A stretch of 64,000 bases of DNA, taken from NCBI GenBank assembly GCA_025093555.1, contig JAIWNF010000041.1, forward strand, positions 450,532 to 514,531. The letters are read 5' to 3'. The position numbers and the translations under genes were made by a program. Shown here piece by piece: positions 12,702-23,835 of the stretch. Below the pieces are notes generated by a model. The model was given only the letters and a program-made list of their open reading frames with translations, did no database searches and had not been told where the DNA came from. Within the stretch, counting starts at the first letter, position 1; every line of letters begins with the position of its first letter. Source of the stretch: Circinella umbellata. Taxonomy: Eukaryota > Mucoromycota > Mucoromycetes > Mucorales > Lichtheimiaceae.

Positions 12702-13188
12702 ATGTTGGCTAGAGTTCTTTCACGATCCTCGAGACTTACCACTCGTTCTACTTTAATGCGTCGTGGTGGTGGTGGTAACCAATCATGGAATGAACCTGGA
12801 GGTTACCTTTTCGGTGAAAAGGTAAATATTAATTCGCTTTTTTTTCTTTCAACAATGGACGATACAAACAACAAAAATGAACATTGAATGAATTGTATAA
12901 CTCTTTTTTTTTTCAGAACCGTGTCAAAGAAGAATGGGAAAGCATTTACTACTGGGGTATGGGTGGTGGTTGTGCTTTGATGGCCGCTGCTTTGTATTAT
13001 AAGCCTGATACCAGGTAAAACACAGAAATAGAAAAATATAGAAAAATAAGAAAAGGAATATGATTATATATATTAGATATAAAACTAACATTAATTATTA
13101 TCATAGTGTCACTACTTGGGCCACCAAAGAAGCTGAAAAACAATTAAAAGAAAAGGGTATTAAACTCGATTTCGAAAAGACCGTTTAA
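12702..13188 (+). CDS. Probable NADH:ubiquinone oxidoreductase (complex I) ESSS-type subunit
   Basis: Three exons (12702-12821, 12917-13014, 13107-13188) give 99 residues. Junctions are GTAAAT/CAG and GTAAAA/TAG, all in phase. The N-terminus (MLARVLSRSSRLTTRSTLMR) is rich in Arg and Ser with no acids, as in a mitochondrial presequence. The mature part has EPGGYLFGE, then a short membrane segment around YYWGMGGGCALMAAALYY, then KPDTSVTTWATKEAE. GYLFGE near the N-terminus and a YKPDTS...W..KEA tail are what I recall of the ESSS/NDUFB11 family, a single-pass accessory subunit of the complex I membrane arm. The assignment rests on motif memory; another small inner-membrane subunit is the main alternative. 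It is convergent with the next gene, 211 bp away. Confidence 0.65.
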
Positions 13189-13399
13189 ATTCAGAACTTA
13201 TTAGAACACACGCACAATACAACACTCTACAACACATAAATATTACAAACAACTCATACGTCGATTATATTATATATATCTGAATATATAATAAAAAAAA
13301 TAAAAATAAGCACCATTCAACAAAAAAAAAAGCCAAAATATCATCATTAGAAAAAAGTTCAATTTTTTTAACGTTGGAAGGGTGTTGTGGTATATAAAT

Positions 13400-16300
13400 T
13401 TATTGATGTTGATGTACAATACGACTTTTTGGTCGTGATGAAGGGTCCGTGGTAGTAGAAGAGGAAGAAGAAGAAGAAGAAGAGATACCAGCAGCACCAG
13501 CAGAAGCAGAGGAAGAAGAGGATGATAAAAGTGTTGTGGGAGTATTATTATTATTATTGGAAGGACGAGGATGAGAATAAGAGGTAGATGATAAAAGAGG
13601 TTGAGATAATTTTTTTAATGAATATTTTGGATTCATATGATCGAGGTTATTATTATGACTACTACCTGATGCTACAGAACGTAAACTGGCCTTTTTAACA
13701 GCTCTATCTCTTTCTATGAGATATTCAGTATATGTACGCCAAAGTTTACGTGGAAATAAGATTACAGTTCTACCCCATTTTAAACCACAAATTATAATCC
13801 ACACAAGTAATGCGAATACTAAAAATATATAAATATCAATTATTATTCTGGCTTAAGGTGGGAAGATAAGAAAATATTCTTTCATAACTTTAAAAACTTA
13901 CATGTGAGTAAATAAGAGAGTAAAGCATAGCCAGTATCAAGCCATGGATTTTTTGCACGATTAGCAAGAATAGATTCTACATCTACTTCAAGTTTTTTAA
14001 GCTATAATTTTTTTTTTATAAAATGTCAGTCAGTTAAAAAAAAGGGAGTGGAAAGCATCTATATATGTATATGATACTTACAGCAGAATAGTGTGCTTCT
14101 GGAATATCTTTAATATAAGAAGACATCCGTTGTCGCGTATCATTAATATCAATTTGTATATTACGAATTAATTCTTCAGTTGCTCTTAATTCATTTTTAA
14201 ATTCGGATATTTCATTTTCCAAAGCAGAAACACCTAATCTAACTTCTTCTTGACGATAATCAAACGGATTTACAGAATTATAAGGTAAATGAGGATCTGA
14301 CGTATGTGGATCCAATAAAAATGATGAAGGAACATGACGAGTAGAAGATGAAAGACGTCTTGATTGTTGTTGTGATCGATTATTAAGAGAAGATATGGAT
14401 ATATTTGAAGATAATGTTGTTGTTGTTGTACTTGAAGAAGATTGTGTATGAAGTGAAAATGCGGATGGTTTTTTCTTAATCTTTTCTTCTTTTTCTTTAG
14501 CAGCTGCAGCTTCTTTAATACTATGAATACTTGTATTGGATGTTTGTCGACCTTTACTATTAACAGGTGTAGGCCAACTGGAATCATATACTTCATCATC
14601 AAATGTTAATGCATCCATTGCTTGTTTATTATCGTTCATAAATTGCTTTTAAATAAATTCATTCCTCTATTAGTTTATGTGTGTATAAACTCCAATATGT
14701 AATAGAAGAAGAATGAATTTTTACCTTTGCATCATGTGTTAGTTTTTGTAATGTTTCGATTTTATGGTCGACTTTGGTTAATAAACTTTGTATTTCTTCT
14801 GGTCGATTAATTCTAAAATATAATTTGAAAATGTTAACGATAATAAAAACAAAGAGGGGGGGTGATAAAATTATATTTAAAAAGACTTACTCTTCATCTT
14901 CTATTTCATCACCTAACATTGATACGTGTAAATCCAGCAAGTAGCCTATATATATACCCATGGAATAAATAAAAATATCAGATAAGACGGAATATTCCTC
15001 TATATAATCTATAATAGAAAAAAAGAGCGGGGATATCATTTAACTTGCCATTTTTCATTGAATGTCCATCTGTTAAATGAATCAATTTAACAAATTGAAC
15101 TCGATCAGAACGACTTGCACGAACAGTAGCAATTTTCTTTGTCATGATAGAATCATTATCATCTAATCCTTCTTCACTATGATCATAAGGATGAAGAACC
15201 GTTGAAATCAATTCATGTCCATCCACAATATCATCATCCTCATCTTCTTCCTCTTCATCATTTTTAAAATACATTTTAACCCGTCGTTCTTCTACTTGCA
15301 TTTTTCCTTGTTTTTCATATTCATGAAGTAAACCTAATACTTCAGATGGTAATGTATCATAATCTAACATGATTCGTTTTTCTTCCTCTTGCTGTTCTTC
15401 TGCTTCCTCTTGTTCCTCTTCCTCTTCTTCTGCACTTGCTATATCTAGACTACTTGTATTACTCTCTATATCTTCTGATTTCTTGAAATTATTATCATCA
15501 CTTAAATCCGTATCATTATGATGCAGTACATCTGATCCCAATATATTATTATCATGACCATTTGATATAAACTATTATGAAAATAATATATAATTAAAAT
15601 AAACTGACATATCAACCCATCCTTCTTCTTTTTTTTTTTTGCTGTTACGTACCTCTGGCGTAGAAAACAAAGGAATATCTTGTGTTTGTACACTATCTAA
15701 TGAATGTCTACGTTGAACTTGGAATTTGGTCGATTTTTTATTCGGTGACAAAGACAATGCTATTGCTCCAATCCTGTGCTGTTGTGCTTCAGAAGATGTT
15801 CTTCGATGTGTTGTAGGTGCTTTTTCGAGTTTTATTGGAGATGATATTGAAAATTTTCTATTAGAATCATGATGATCTGATATGGAATCCATTCCTACTT
15901 TAGGAAAAGCAACACTTATTGGATGATGATGTGCTGACATGAATTGTTTAGTTGGATCCATCGATTCGCCATTATGATCACTTTTAGGTACCGTTGTTGT
16001 CATGGTACTACTATTATTACTACTACTTTGATAACTTGGATCTCTTACCATAGAAACAGATGTTTCATTATTATCTATGATGGTTGCACGATTTTTACCT
16101 TTATCTCGTTTCATCCAATGTTTATACCATGATCTTCGATTTTCATTATTATTATGATGGGCATTTCGATTGGAAGGTGAAGGAGTTGATAAAGAAGGTC
16201 GAGTAGGTGATGGATTATTATTATTCATATTATTTAATTCTGATGTTGAAATGATTGTAGGTAAATGTTCAGCACTTGCAAATGTTCGTTCCTTTTTTGT

Positions 16301-16821
16301 TTCCATACGATGATGATGATGATGTTTATGAGTAGTACTATTGTTACTACTACTACTGGTAGTAGTAGTAGAGCTTGTACCAGCTGTATTACGATCAGGT
16401 AATTGGGCTGTCATTTTTGTCAAATTGATAATATCTTCATTGGATACTTCTAATAGTTCCTTGGCTACCAAATAATAATAACAATAATAATAAATCGAGT
16501 AAATAAAATGATGAGAGAAAAGAGAGAAGAAGGAAAAGAAGGATGAAGAAATTATATATTTATAAAACCTTTCTTTTGTTGTTGAGAATCCTTTGCATTA
16601 TTCGTATTATTTGATGGTATTGGTCTATCTGATTTTTTCATTGTCTCTCTATTCGATGACCCATTTTTAGTACCTTCCAAAGTAATACGACTATCATCAC
16701 TTTTTGTTGTTTTTGTTATTGATTTTTTCTCGGAAACAGGTGAACCATATTCTAACCAACCGCGTGACCCTTCCATAGTAAAAGGATCCGTTACGATAGA
16801 TTTTGATTCTTCTTTTGACAT
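13400..16821 (-). CDS. 937-residue coiled-coil protein with C-terminal membrane segment, unknown function
   Basis: Eight exons join in phase: 16821-16569, 16464-15653, 15571-15049, 14945-14891, 14812-14725, 14645-14082, 14001-13902 and 13818-13400. The protein is low-complexity and Ser/Asn/His-rich in its first 300 residues, then acidic (runs of Glu/Asp with a likely coiled coil). A predicted helix follows (ALENEISEFKNELRATEEL), then one strong membrane segment split across the last intron (GYALLSYLLTLFALLVWIII), and a basic then Ser-rich tail. The layout fits a tail-proximal single-pass membrane tether, possibly of ER or nuclear envelope; that is inference. I do not recognise the family. The intron at 15048-14946 has a GC donor (GCAAGT), needed to keep the frame; the first intron has a weak GTTTTA donor. 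Confidence 0.75.
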
Positions 16822-18560
16822 TATTTTCTAGGGGAAAGGAGGGAGGGGGGAATTGTTTAGGATGAAGGTGTTTTTTGACAATGAAATATATATATAATAG
16901 TTTCCCAATTCATTAAATAGTTGATGGCTGAGGTATATTGTATTTCAAAAATAATAATAATAACAATGGGTAATCCAGAAGATAATTCAGAACAGAAAAA
17001 AAAAGAGTTGGAAAAAAAATATGGGGTGCGCATAAAGCAGGGAACTTTTTATTTTAAAAAAAAAATCACAAGCAAAAAAAAAAAAGTTCCCGTCTTTTTT
17101 TTTATTATTATTATATGAAGCTTTCCCCCTTTATATTTTATTTTAGACTTTTTTTTTTGGTTACTATACAATTTTATAATTTTCTTTAACAATGTTCATT
17201 TTTTTTTATATTAATTGAATTAGAAGAAAACTATTTATTCTTCTTTTAAAAATAAAATGAAAATGAGATGGAGGAAATAAATAAAGCTGAGCAATTTATT
17301 TTCAAACGTGTTGTCCCTCTACAGAGAGAAAAAGAGATCGGCGACACGAGAAAAATCCCTGCATGAATTTTATATCTTTGCATACAAAGAAAAGATTACT
17401 AATGAAACGTACACAGTTGTTTTTTTTTTCATTTTAATATAAGAACTAACAAACTCTTTATATATGTATAAAACTATGAACTTTATTTAAAGTAATTACA
17501 TAAGATGTATAAATAAAAGATATAAAATTTCACTTTCAATTAATAAAACGTATACAGAAGGATAATTCATACTATCAACATCAACACCGACCAAATTAAA
17601 TTTACACTTACTGGTTCAGTATAATCAGTATTTAGATCTAAATATTGAAGATTTTCAAATGAGTACGGTACTTAACTTGATGATTACATTTTTCCAAAAA
17701 GCCAGTTGATAACATACTGAATAAAAAAAAAGCGTCAAGGTTGCCAATTTTCATTTTATCTTAAAACCAAATGCGATCTCTTTTAAAAAATAAAGCTAAA
17801 GAAATGTTATTAGTATTTTATACCACTTCTGCCCTGTTTTACGTAGGTAAAAAAGTAGTCTGCTTGCTTATCAAGTTTTGGTAGTTGCTGGTGACAGGCT
17901 GCCTAATGTACCAGAGATTAATATATTATGTCCATTTGAAAAAGAAAGACATTGTACTAACGCAGCCATTACGTACACAGATTTAATGGAATATAAGTTT
18001 TTTTTTTAATTATTATAGTAATTGAGATAGATCATATATCCAAATCATAAAAATTAGCTATAAGGATGGGAATTTTTGCGCTACATTACTTATCGATGGT
18101 GTTTCTATTTATAGCTTGTACTTCATCTAAACACATAGAAGAAGTACCTTTTTTCCTTGATTGTACAACATTCACATTGTAGGCTTGGCCAGAAATACTA
18201 CCACTTGATTTTAAACCTTATTATTTTTTTCAAAAAAAAAAACGGATGGGGAGAATGTAACATTTTTTTCTCACCTTTTTGCCTTTATATTTAGTTACTC
18301 CATACACTTAATATTAAACAAGGACCAACATACAAGAAACAAGACTTGTTTGGTATTAAACTACCTAATTATTTCTCAATTAAAAAACTACACTCATAAA
18401 AAATATTGCGATTATTTGACTCCTTGTATAAAAATTTACTTTCGTGCGTTTTTCTTTTTATCTATTATTTCATGTACGTTTATTACATACTATTATACCT
18501 CATATATAAAATAAGATAGTGTATTAACCTACTGACTTATATTTAAAATAGAGGGGAGAA
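16822..18560. other. AT-rich intergenic stretch upstream of HET-like gene
   Basis: Long T and A runs at 16980-17260, with no supported gene. The small open frame at 16921-17118 is mostly homopolymer and is not called. The last 400 bases show patchy similarity to DNA upstream of the second HET-like gene, as expected if promoter and gene were duplicated together. Confidence 0.45.
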
Positions 18561-20048
18561 ATGACTTATATTACATATGAAAAAGTGCAGTATAGCGAAT
18601 ACTCGCTTCATAGGCTTATAAAGTGGCATCAGATGACAGATGAAGGCTCCATTGACAGTTATATACGACAAGGCATGCATCGCCATAGCGAACCTCCCAA
18701 AAAAATGCCATTGATACTGCCGAAACCAACTTTTATGCCTAATTACTTGGTGCGTACTTGTGACATGAAAGTGGTAAAAGGGTCTGAAGTACAAGAAGGA
18801 TATTGTACATTATCCTATTCATGGAACCAATCGGGTGAAATTTTACTAGATGAAACAACAGGAAAAAGTTACCGTATTGATCAAGGCAAACACAAGATCA
18901 TATTTCCAGGCAAGACAGTGAGAAAAAAACCAAGAGGACGAAAACGGATTCCAGGCAAAGTCAAATTTGTCAAATTTGAAGGACTCATACAAGAAATATG
19001 CAAGGATTTTAATGTTAAATATATTTGGTATGATCAAATGTGTATCAATCAAAACGACGAAGAGGAAAAACATGGTGAAATAAAGCAAATGCACCAAATT
19101 TATGGCAATGCCTATTGTACACTAGCATTAATGCCTGAATTAACAGTAAAGCTATCTGAGCCTTCTCCTGGTATGCCACTTGGTGCTTCTTTTATGGATC
19201 AAGAGAGTTGGCAAAAGGCTGAATGGATGAAACGTATGTGGACTTTGGAAGAAGCAGTAATGTCGTCAACTTTGCTTTTCGTGGGTCCTAATGTCCATTG
19301 TTGGTCGTATTGGCTAATGCCAGCCGATTTTCCAATTTTTCATAAGAATGTTGACACTGACGTCGCCAGTCTTTTACATTATGCACACACACGCACTAGC
19401 ACCAAAGATCACGACCATATCTTTGCACTTGCCAACATATTCCCTGACATTATAAAAGAGATTAAAATTGATTACAAGCAAGACATTCAAGAACTGATGC
19501 TAAAATTTTATGGTCTTCTAATAAAAAAAGATCTCGGTGTTCTTTGTTTTGGTCCATTCAGCAAGAGTGCAAAAGAGAACGAGACAAATGTAGCAGAATA
19601 TAAATCACCCATGCAAAAATTCGACTTACCCTCTTGGACAGGTATCAATGGAGAACATTTCAAGTACAGTTATTATAAAACAGATTTTACAAATTACGCT
19701 GTCGTTGGAAGAGCTTTACAAGTAACATGTCGTGGAATGACGAATAAGGAATATCGTAACGAAATTTCATTTGTTGCATCTATCAAGTTCGAAGATATTC
19801 CACCTTTGCCTCAACCTAGATTACACAACTATGGGTATTGGATTCTTATACTTTCAATATGGTCGCCGAGTTTTACGCAGCAAAAATCCATACACATTTA
19901 CAACCTTCCACCGCAAACTACCGAATTAGATAGTAACGGATATGAGGAAATTATCCAACAGCTTCGAAATATATCACATTTTATCTCGATCAAAGGAATG
20001 AACCTTGAATGGGTAGAAACTCCATGTGACTTTCCGATTTCATATTAA
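18561..20048 (+). CDS. HET-domain-like protein 1 (C-terminus cut by an early stop)
   Basis: Intronless 495-codon frame. Between residues 80 and 245 it carries the ordered landmarks of the fungal HET (heterokaryon incompatibility) domain: YCTLSYSW (81-88), IWYDQMCINQN (155-165), EIKQMHQIYGNAYC (173-186) and RMWTLEEAVMS (225-235). A basic insert (RKKPRGRKRIPGK, 121-133) splits the first block and could act as a nuclear localisation signal. HET domains trigger cell death or recognition responses in filamentous fungi; the role here is inferred from the family only. Compared with its neighbour at 23.8 kb the frame stops at TAA 20046-20048 while homology continues in the same frame to 20267, so about 70 C-terminal residues are lost or read through. 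Confidence 0.7.
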   Translation: MTYITYEKVQYSEYSLHRLIKWHQMTDEGSIDSYIRQGMHRHSEPPKKMPLILPKPTFMPNYLVRTCDMKVVKGSEVQEGYCTLSYSWNQSGEILLDETTGKSYRIDQGKHKIIFPGKTVRKKPRGRKRIPGKVKFVKFEGLIQEICKDFNVKYIWYDQMCINQNDEEEKHGEIKQMHQIYGNAYCTLALMPELTVKLSEPSPGMPLGASFMDQESWQKAEWMKRMWTLEEAVMSSTLLFVGPNVHCWSYWLMPADFPIFHKNVDTDVASLLHYAHTRTSTKDHDHIFALANIFPDIIKEIKIDYKQDIQELMLKFYGLLIKKDLGVLCFGPFSKSAKENETNVAEYKSPMQKFDLPSWTGINGEHFKYSYYKTDFTNYAVVGRALQVTCRGMTNKEYRNEISFVASIKFEDIPPLPQPRLHNYGYWILILSIWSPSFTQQKSIHIYNLPPQTTELDSNGYEEIIQQLRNISHFISIKGMNLEWVETPCDFPISY

Positions 20049-20267
20049 GTTTTTAATGATTTGGCAGAAAAGCTTCAAGATTCTGAGGAATATATAATAC
20101 TTCCTGAATTACGTTTTACAAATCATTTCTTCCAGACAACTCCCATTTATTCTGTTATCAAAAAGAACGGAGATCACTACAAGGCCATTGGTATGGTCCA
20201 GACAGGACAGGAGGAGTACCTTTTCGATGATTTCGCAATGGAAGACCAAATGTTTGAAATTCATTAA
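20049..20267 (+). pseudogene. Detached C-terminal segment of HET-like protein 1
   Basis: This stays in the same frame as the gene just upstream, immediately after its TAA. It reads LAEKLQDSEEYIILPELRF and ends FDDFAMEDQMFEIH before TAA. The second HET-like locus has a matching end (LTESLQDSSHYVLL and FDDFTLEEQTFEIH). The stop aligns with a Phe codon in the other copy, so a nonsense mutation is the simplest reading. Stop-codon readthrough, or an error in the assembly, is possible. Confidence 0.65.
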
Positions 20268-22188
20268 AACGTTTGGTTATTATTATGTTATAAAAACTAA
20301 TCTTTTTTCTTAACAATATTTGTAAAACGTACGTATGTACTGCATACTATAAAACACTTGAATATTCCTTTTACAATTTTAACAATTTATATTCTTGTAC
20401 CTTACTTTTACAATTAAATTTTATATTATTATGAAAAAAATAAATGGCATTTTTTTATGTATTTAAGTCCTGCTCAACTGTGCATGATTCGTTGATAAAA
20501 TAACAGAAAAAAAATATGCTTACAAAGAAACTCTACAGTTAATTTCATATTTGGTCACTTTTACATCTCTTTAATTTCATTTCATTTCCTTCAATATGAT
20601 GAAATAGTTTATAATGCACATTGATTTATTCTATTATTATTTCTTGTTGTTCTATCGTCTCAAAAGACGCCAGGAGTGAAATGTAACAGAAATACGTAAT
20701 AGTGCTTACTTGGAAATACATAAATTTTATACTGTAAATACCATGATTTAAGATAATTGCATAATCTAATAATTCTTTATTACCCTAGTCCCTAGGTAGC
20801 CATAAAAGTAAGAGCAGTAATAAAATCAATAACTTTAACGTTGTTATTTGTTTTTTTATAAACATATCCATTGAATTTACGTAGTACAGAGAAAAAAACT
20901 TTTATTTAGGTATGATACTTTGCATCAATTGTAAGAGAGAAAGAAATTGATTAAGTAGAAAAAAAAAGAGACATGTCACTTTAGGATTGACAGTTCAATT
21001 ATTTATTAACATGATACACTTAAATAGTACTGTACTTATTCTGATTTTGTTTTGTTTTTTGTTTCAATGATAATATACTAAAAAGAAATAGAATGTGTTT
21101 GTAAGTTAGAAAGGAAGGGATCCAATAGAATAAAAAAGCACTAGATAATAAAAAGGTACTGTATGTAAGTTTTACTAATAACAAATCACATTGAGGAGTA
21201 TGTGGTTTATATGTATCTAAAAAAGCACAACAACTTCGGCTAGTACGTGATCAGGATGAGTGTAATGACCACAAACAATGCATTATTATTTATTAGTAGT
21301 GATTATTTTTTGAGCTTAGAGAAATATCAATCTAACAACAATAGTAATAGTCTATTCAGTTAGGAAACTATGCCGTATTTCAATATTCAGACTTTACATA
21401 CAAACGTAGAAGTTTAAATAGAAAGCTAATTTGAAGTGTTTGATTACTTTAACAATGATACGTAAGAAAAATACGTAACAACAATAAAAGGGAGACAAAT
21501 TGAATCCATCTAATGCTTTATAACGTTTATTTGATACGATGATAGATTTAGTGATATTGACAACGTCATTACGGTTCTTCTATCCTACTAAGTTGGACTA
21601 CGTACGCAAAGATTTGTTTAGTTATTTTATATTGATTATAAATAACAAACTTGGGTATCTTAACTTAGTAATTACTCTTGAGAAAAGGAATAGTTCAATA
21701 AAATAAAGTGCGTATTTGTGGGCTTGGTCAAAAAAATACTCCTCCATTTTTGGTTTGATGGCGCTTAATGATGCTCCGCCATTTCCGTTTTAGTACTAGG
21801 TTATATTAATTATTTTATTCTATTTCATGCTTTTTGTCTTTGTGTACGTGATATTGACACACGAGATCATCTTTTTATAATATGGTTACGAGTGTATGTT
21901 AAACAAGTTGTATACATAGTTGTCAAATGACAGTTTTTATTTACAAAATGATAAAGCGGAAGAAATTTGAATGGTCTACGCTTATATAATAATGGCTAAT
22001 AAAGATTTTGTCTTGTATATTTTTATAATACTTGTTACACTTGCTGCGCCGTAATGTAGCTTTATAAAATGGCTATGTACATTTCTGCTCATAAAATAGA
22101 TCTTTACGTAGCTTTTTGTTCTGCTTTTCATCTTTTTTTTTTAAAAAAAAAACTACTATTATTTATCTCACTTTTACGACTATAAGCA
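20268..22188. other. AT-rich intergenic stretch
   Basis: No gene, repeat or RNA feature that I can support. Confidence 0.5.
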
Positions 22189-22455
22189 ATGAAAGTAATC
22201 TTTATCTTCAAGAATGACAATGGGTCGAATAGAAGTTGTACACACAATTTCGACGGTTACTGTGATCATTTAGAGGACTTATGTGAGGAATACCCAGGTT
22301 CAAGCTACTGCGAGTTGGAAGGGGGTTGTATTGTCCAAAATTCAACAATCTCTTCATTGCAAGAAATTATGAAATTTCATTGTGACAAAGTTGGTGGCAA
22401 CATAAACCAACTACTTGATGAGCTACGCACAACAGATACCAATGATGAAATCTAG
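22189..22455 (+). CDS. Small Cys-rich protein, hypothetical
   Basis: A single 88-codon frame with six cysteines at residues 17, 25, 32, 41, 47 and 65, an acidic C-terminal helix (INQLLDELRTTDTNDEI) and no obvious signal peptide in this reading. Codon and residue composition is more protein-like than the surrounding AT-rich frames. It lies between the two HET-like genes. It could be an independent small gene or the last exon of an undetected one. No family recognised. Confidence 0.35.
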   Translation: MKVIFIFKNDNGSNRSCTHNFDGYCDHLEDLCEEYPGSSYCELEGGCIVQNSTISSLQEIMKFHCDKVGGNINQLLDELRTTDTNDEI

Positions 22456-23835
22456 GTGTTTCAATGATGTGGTAGTATTTACACTGCTACTCGCCTTTTT
22501 TTCTTCGCACCAGTTTCTCTTTTAATATAAATATGATATCTCTTTTCTTCTTCTTTTTTTACGTAGCATCACAACTACATTTGTTTTTTTCTATTCTTAT
22601 CATATTTTATATTTTATATTAGTTATTATTTACATTTGTATAGCAGATATTTTTATCGAGTATCATTCGTATTTGTTTCAATAATAAATTAATACTTATA
22701 AGTGGAATATTTTGTATATTTTTCTAATAACTTTTACAACAGCAAAAGAAAAAGCTTTATAATTCATCTATGGTCAATCCGTGAGAGTAAGCGTGAGCAA
22801 TCATGAGTTGTGCGTCCTTTTTCCCGATTTCGGGAATGACTGAGTATTAAATATACTTCATGTTCTGCTTTATCAGAAAGCTTAATTTTGATTTACGAAT
22901 CTAATACTAAAAGGGATAGTGGTGTAAATCGGCTGACTCGTCGTAGTTCATAGATTTAGATACAAGACAATGTAAAGTTTTAAATGCTAATCTAGAATTT
23001 GTTTTTTTTTTCTATTGTTATTAGTTTATTCTTCGAAGAAACGGCATTGTTGTACGTGCCCAATGAGAGTAATAAAATGGAGAGAAGTCATTAGGTAGAC
23101 AACATACCACAGTACCAGGTATGTACCAGCGCTATCAAAACTTATGATAGCGTTATTGGCTAGTTCATCAGCAAAGAGGTATAATTATACTCTATTCTAA
23201 ATATATGTCACAATGAATAAATAAAAATTTTACGAGACATACGTATATAAAAGCCCTTTTTTTTCCTTTCAATAAAAGTAATTAAAATTCTTGATATGCA
23301 ACTTTATAAAGTGTTTTTAAATCAAAACTCACTGTATTTCAGCCAAGCACCTAAACTATATGTATTTAGCTTCTTCATAATCGTTCTTACCTTGCTTTTT
23401 GATTGTGTGACATCAGAGCTTATTGACGTAGCCAGATTATATAGCACAAAAATCCAACTTTAAAACTTTAATATTTTCTTTAGATGAAAATAAAAGGAAG
23501 GGAAAAGTGCATCACTGTTTTTTCTCACATTTTTGTGTTCATTTTATTTATTTCAGCAATTTTATATTAAACGGGGTCGAGTATGTAAGAAGCAGAATAT
23601 ATCTAATCAAATAAACATTTTAAAAATTATTGATACGTACAAAATACTATTATCACTACTAGAACGACAGTATCCGTGTTTAAAGAATATATTTTCCTGG
23701 TATTTCTTTTTGTCTACGTACTACTAAGATTACTCTGTCGTAAGTTTATTTTAATAATAACTTTACTAATTACATTGGATATAAAAAAGATGGTATGCAC
23801 AATTAATCTATAATATTTTCTAAACAGAGAAAAAA
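22456..23835. other. AT-rich intergenic stretch upstream of second HET-like locus
   Basis: Nothing supported as a gene. The part from about 23340 to 23560 resembles 18110-18330 upstream of the first HET-like gene in order of motifs (an AGCTT start, a TTGATTGT stretch, later a TTTTTTCTCAC tract). This suggests a duplicated promoter region. Confidence 0.4.

Noticed and set aside
13440..13560. GAAGAAGAAG triplet repeats considered as a separate repeat locus
   Set aside because: They encode the Ser-rich tail of the coiled-coil protein on the minus strand, so they are coding microsatellites.
14270..14602. 110-codon minus-strand frame overlapping the coiled-coil gene
   Set aside because: Shadow frame of a real exon; composition is dominated by translated Asn/Gln-type triplet repeats in the wrong frame.
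16921..17118. 65-codon open frame rich in Lys and Ile
   Set aside because: Product of homopolymer A/T runs; no coding character.
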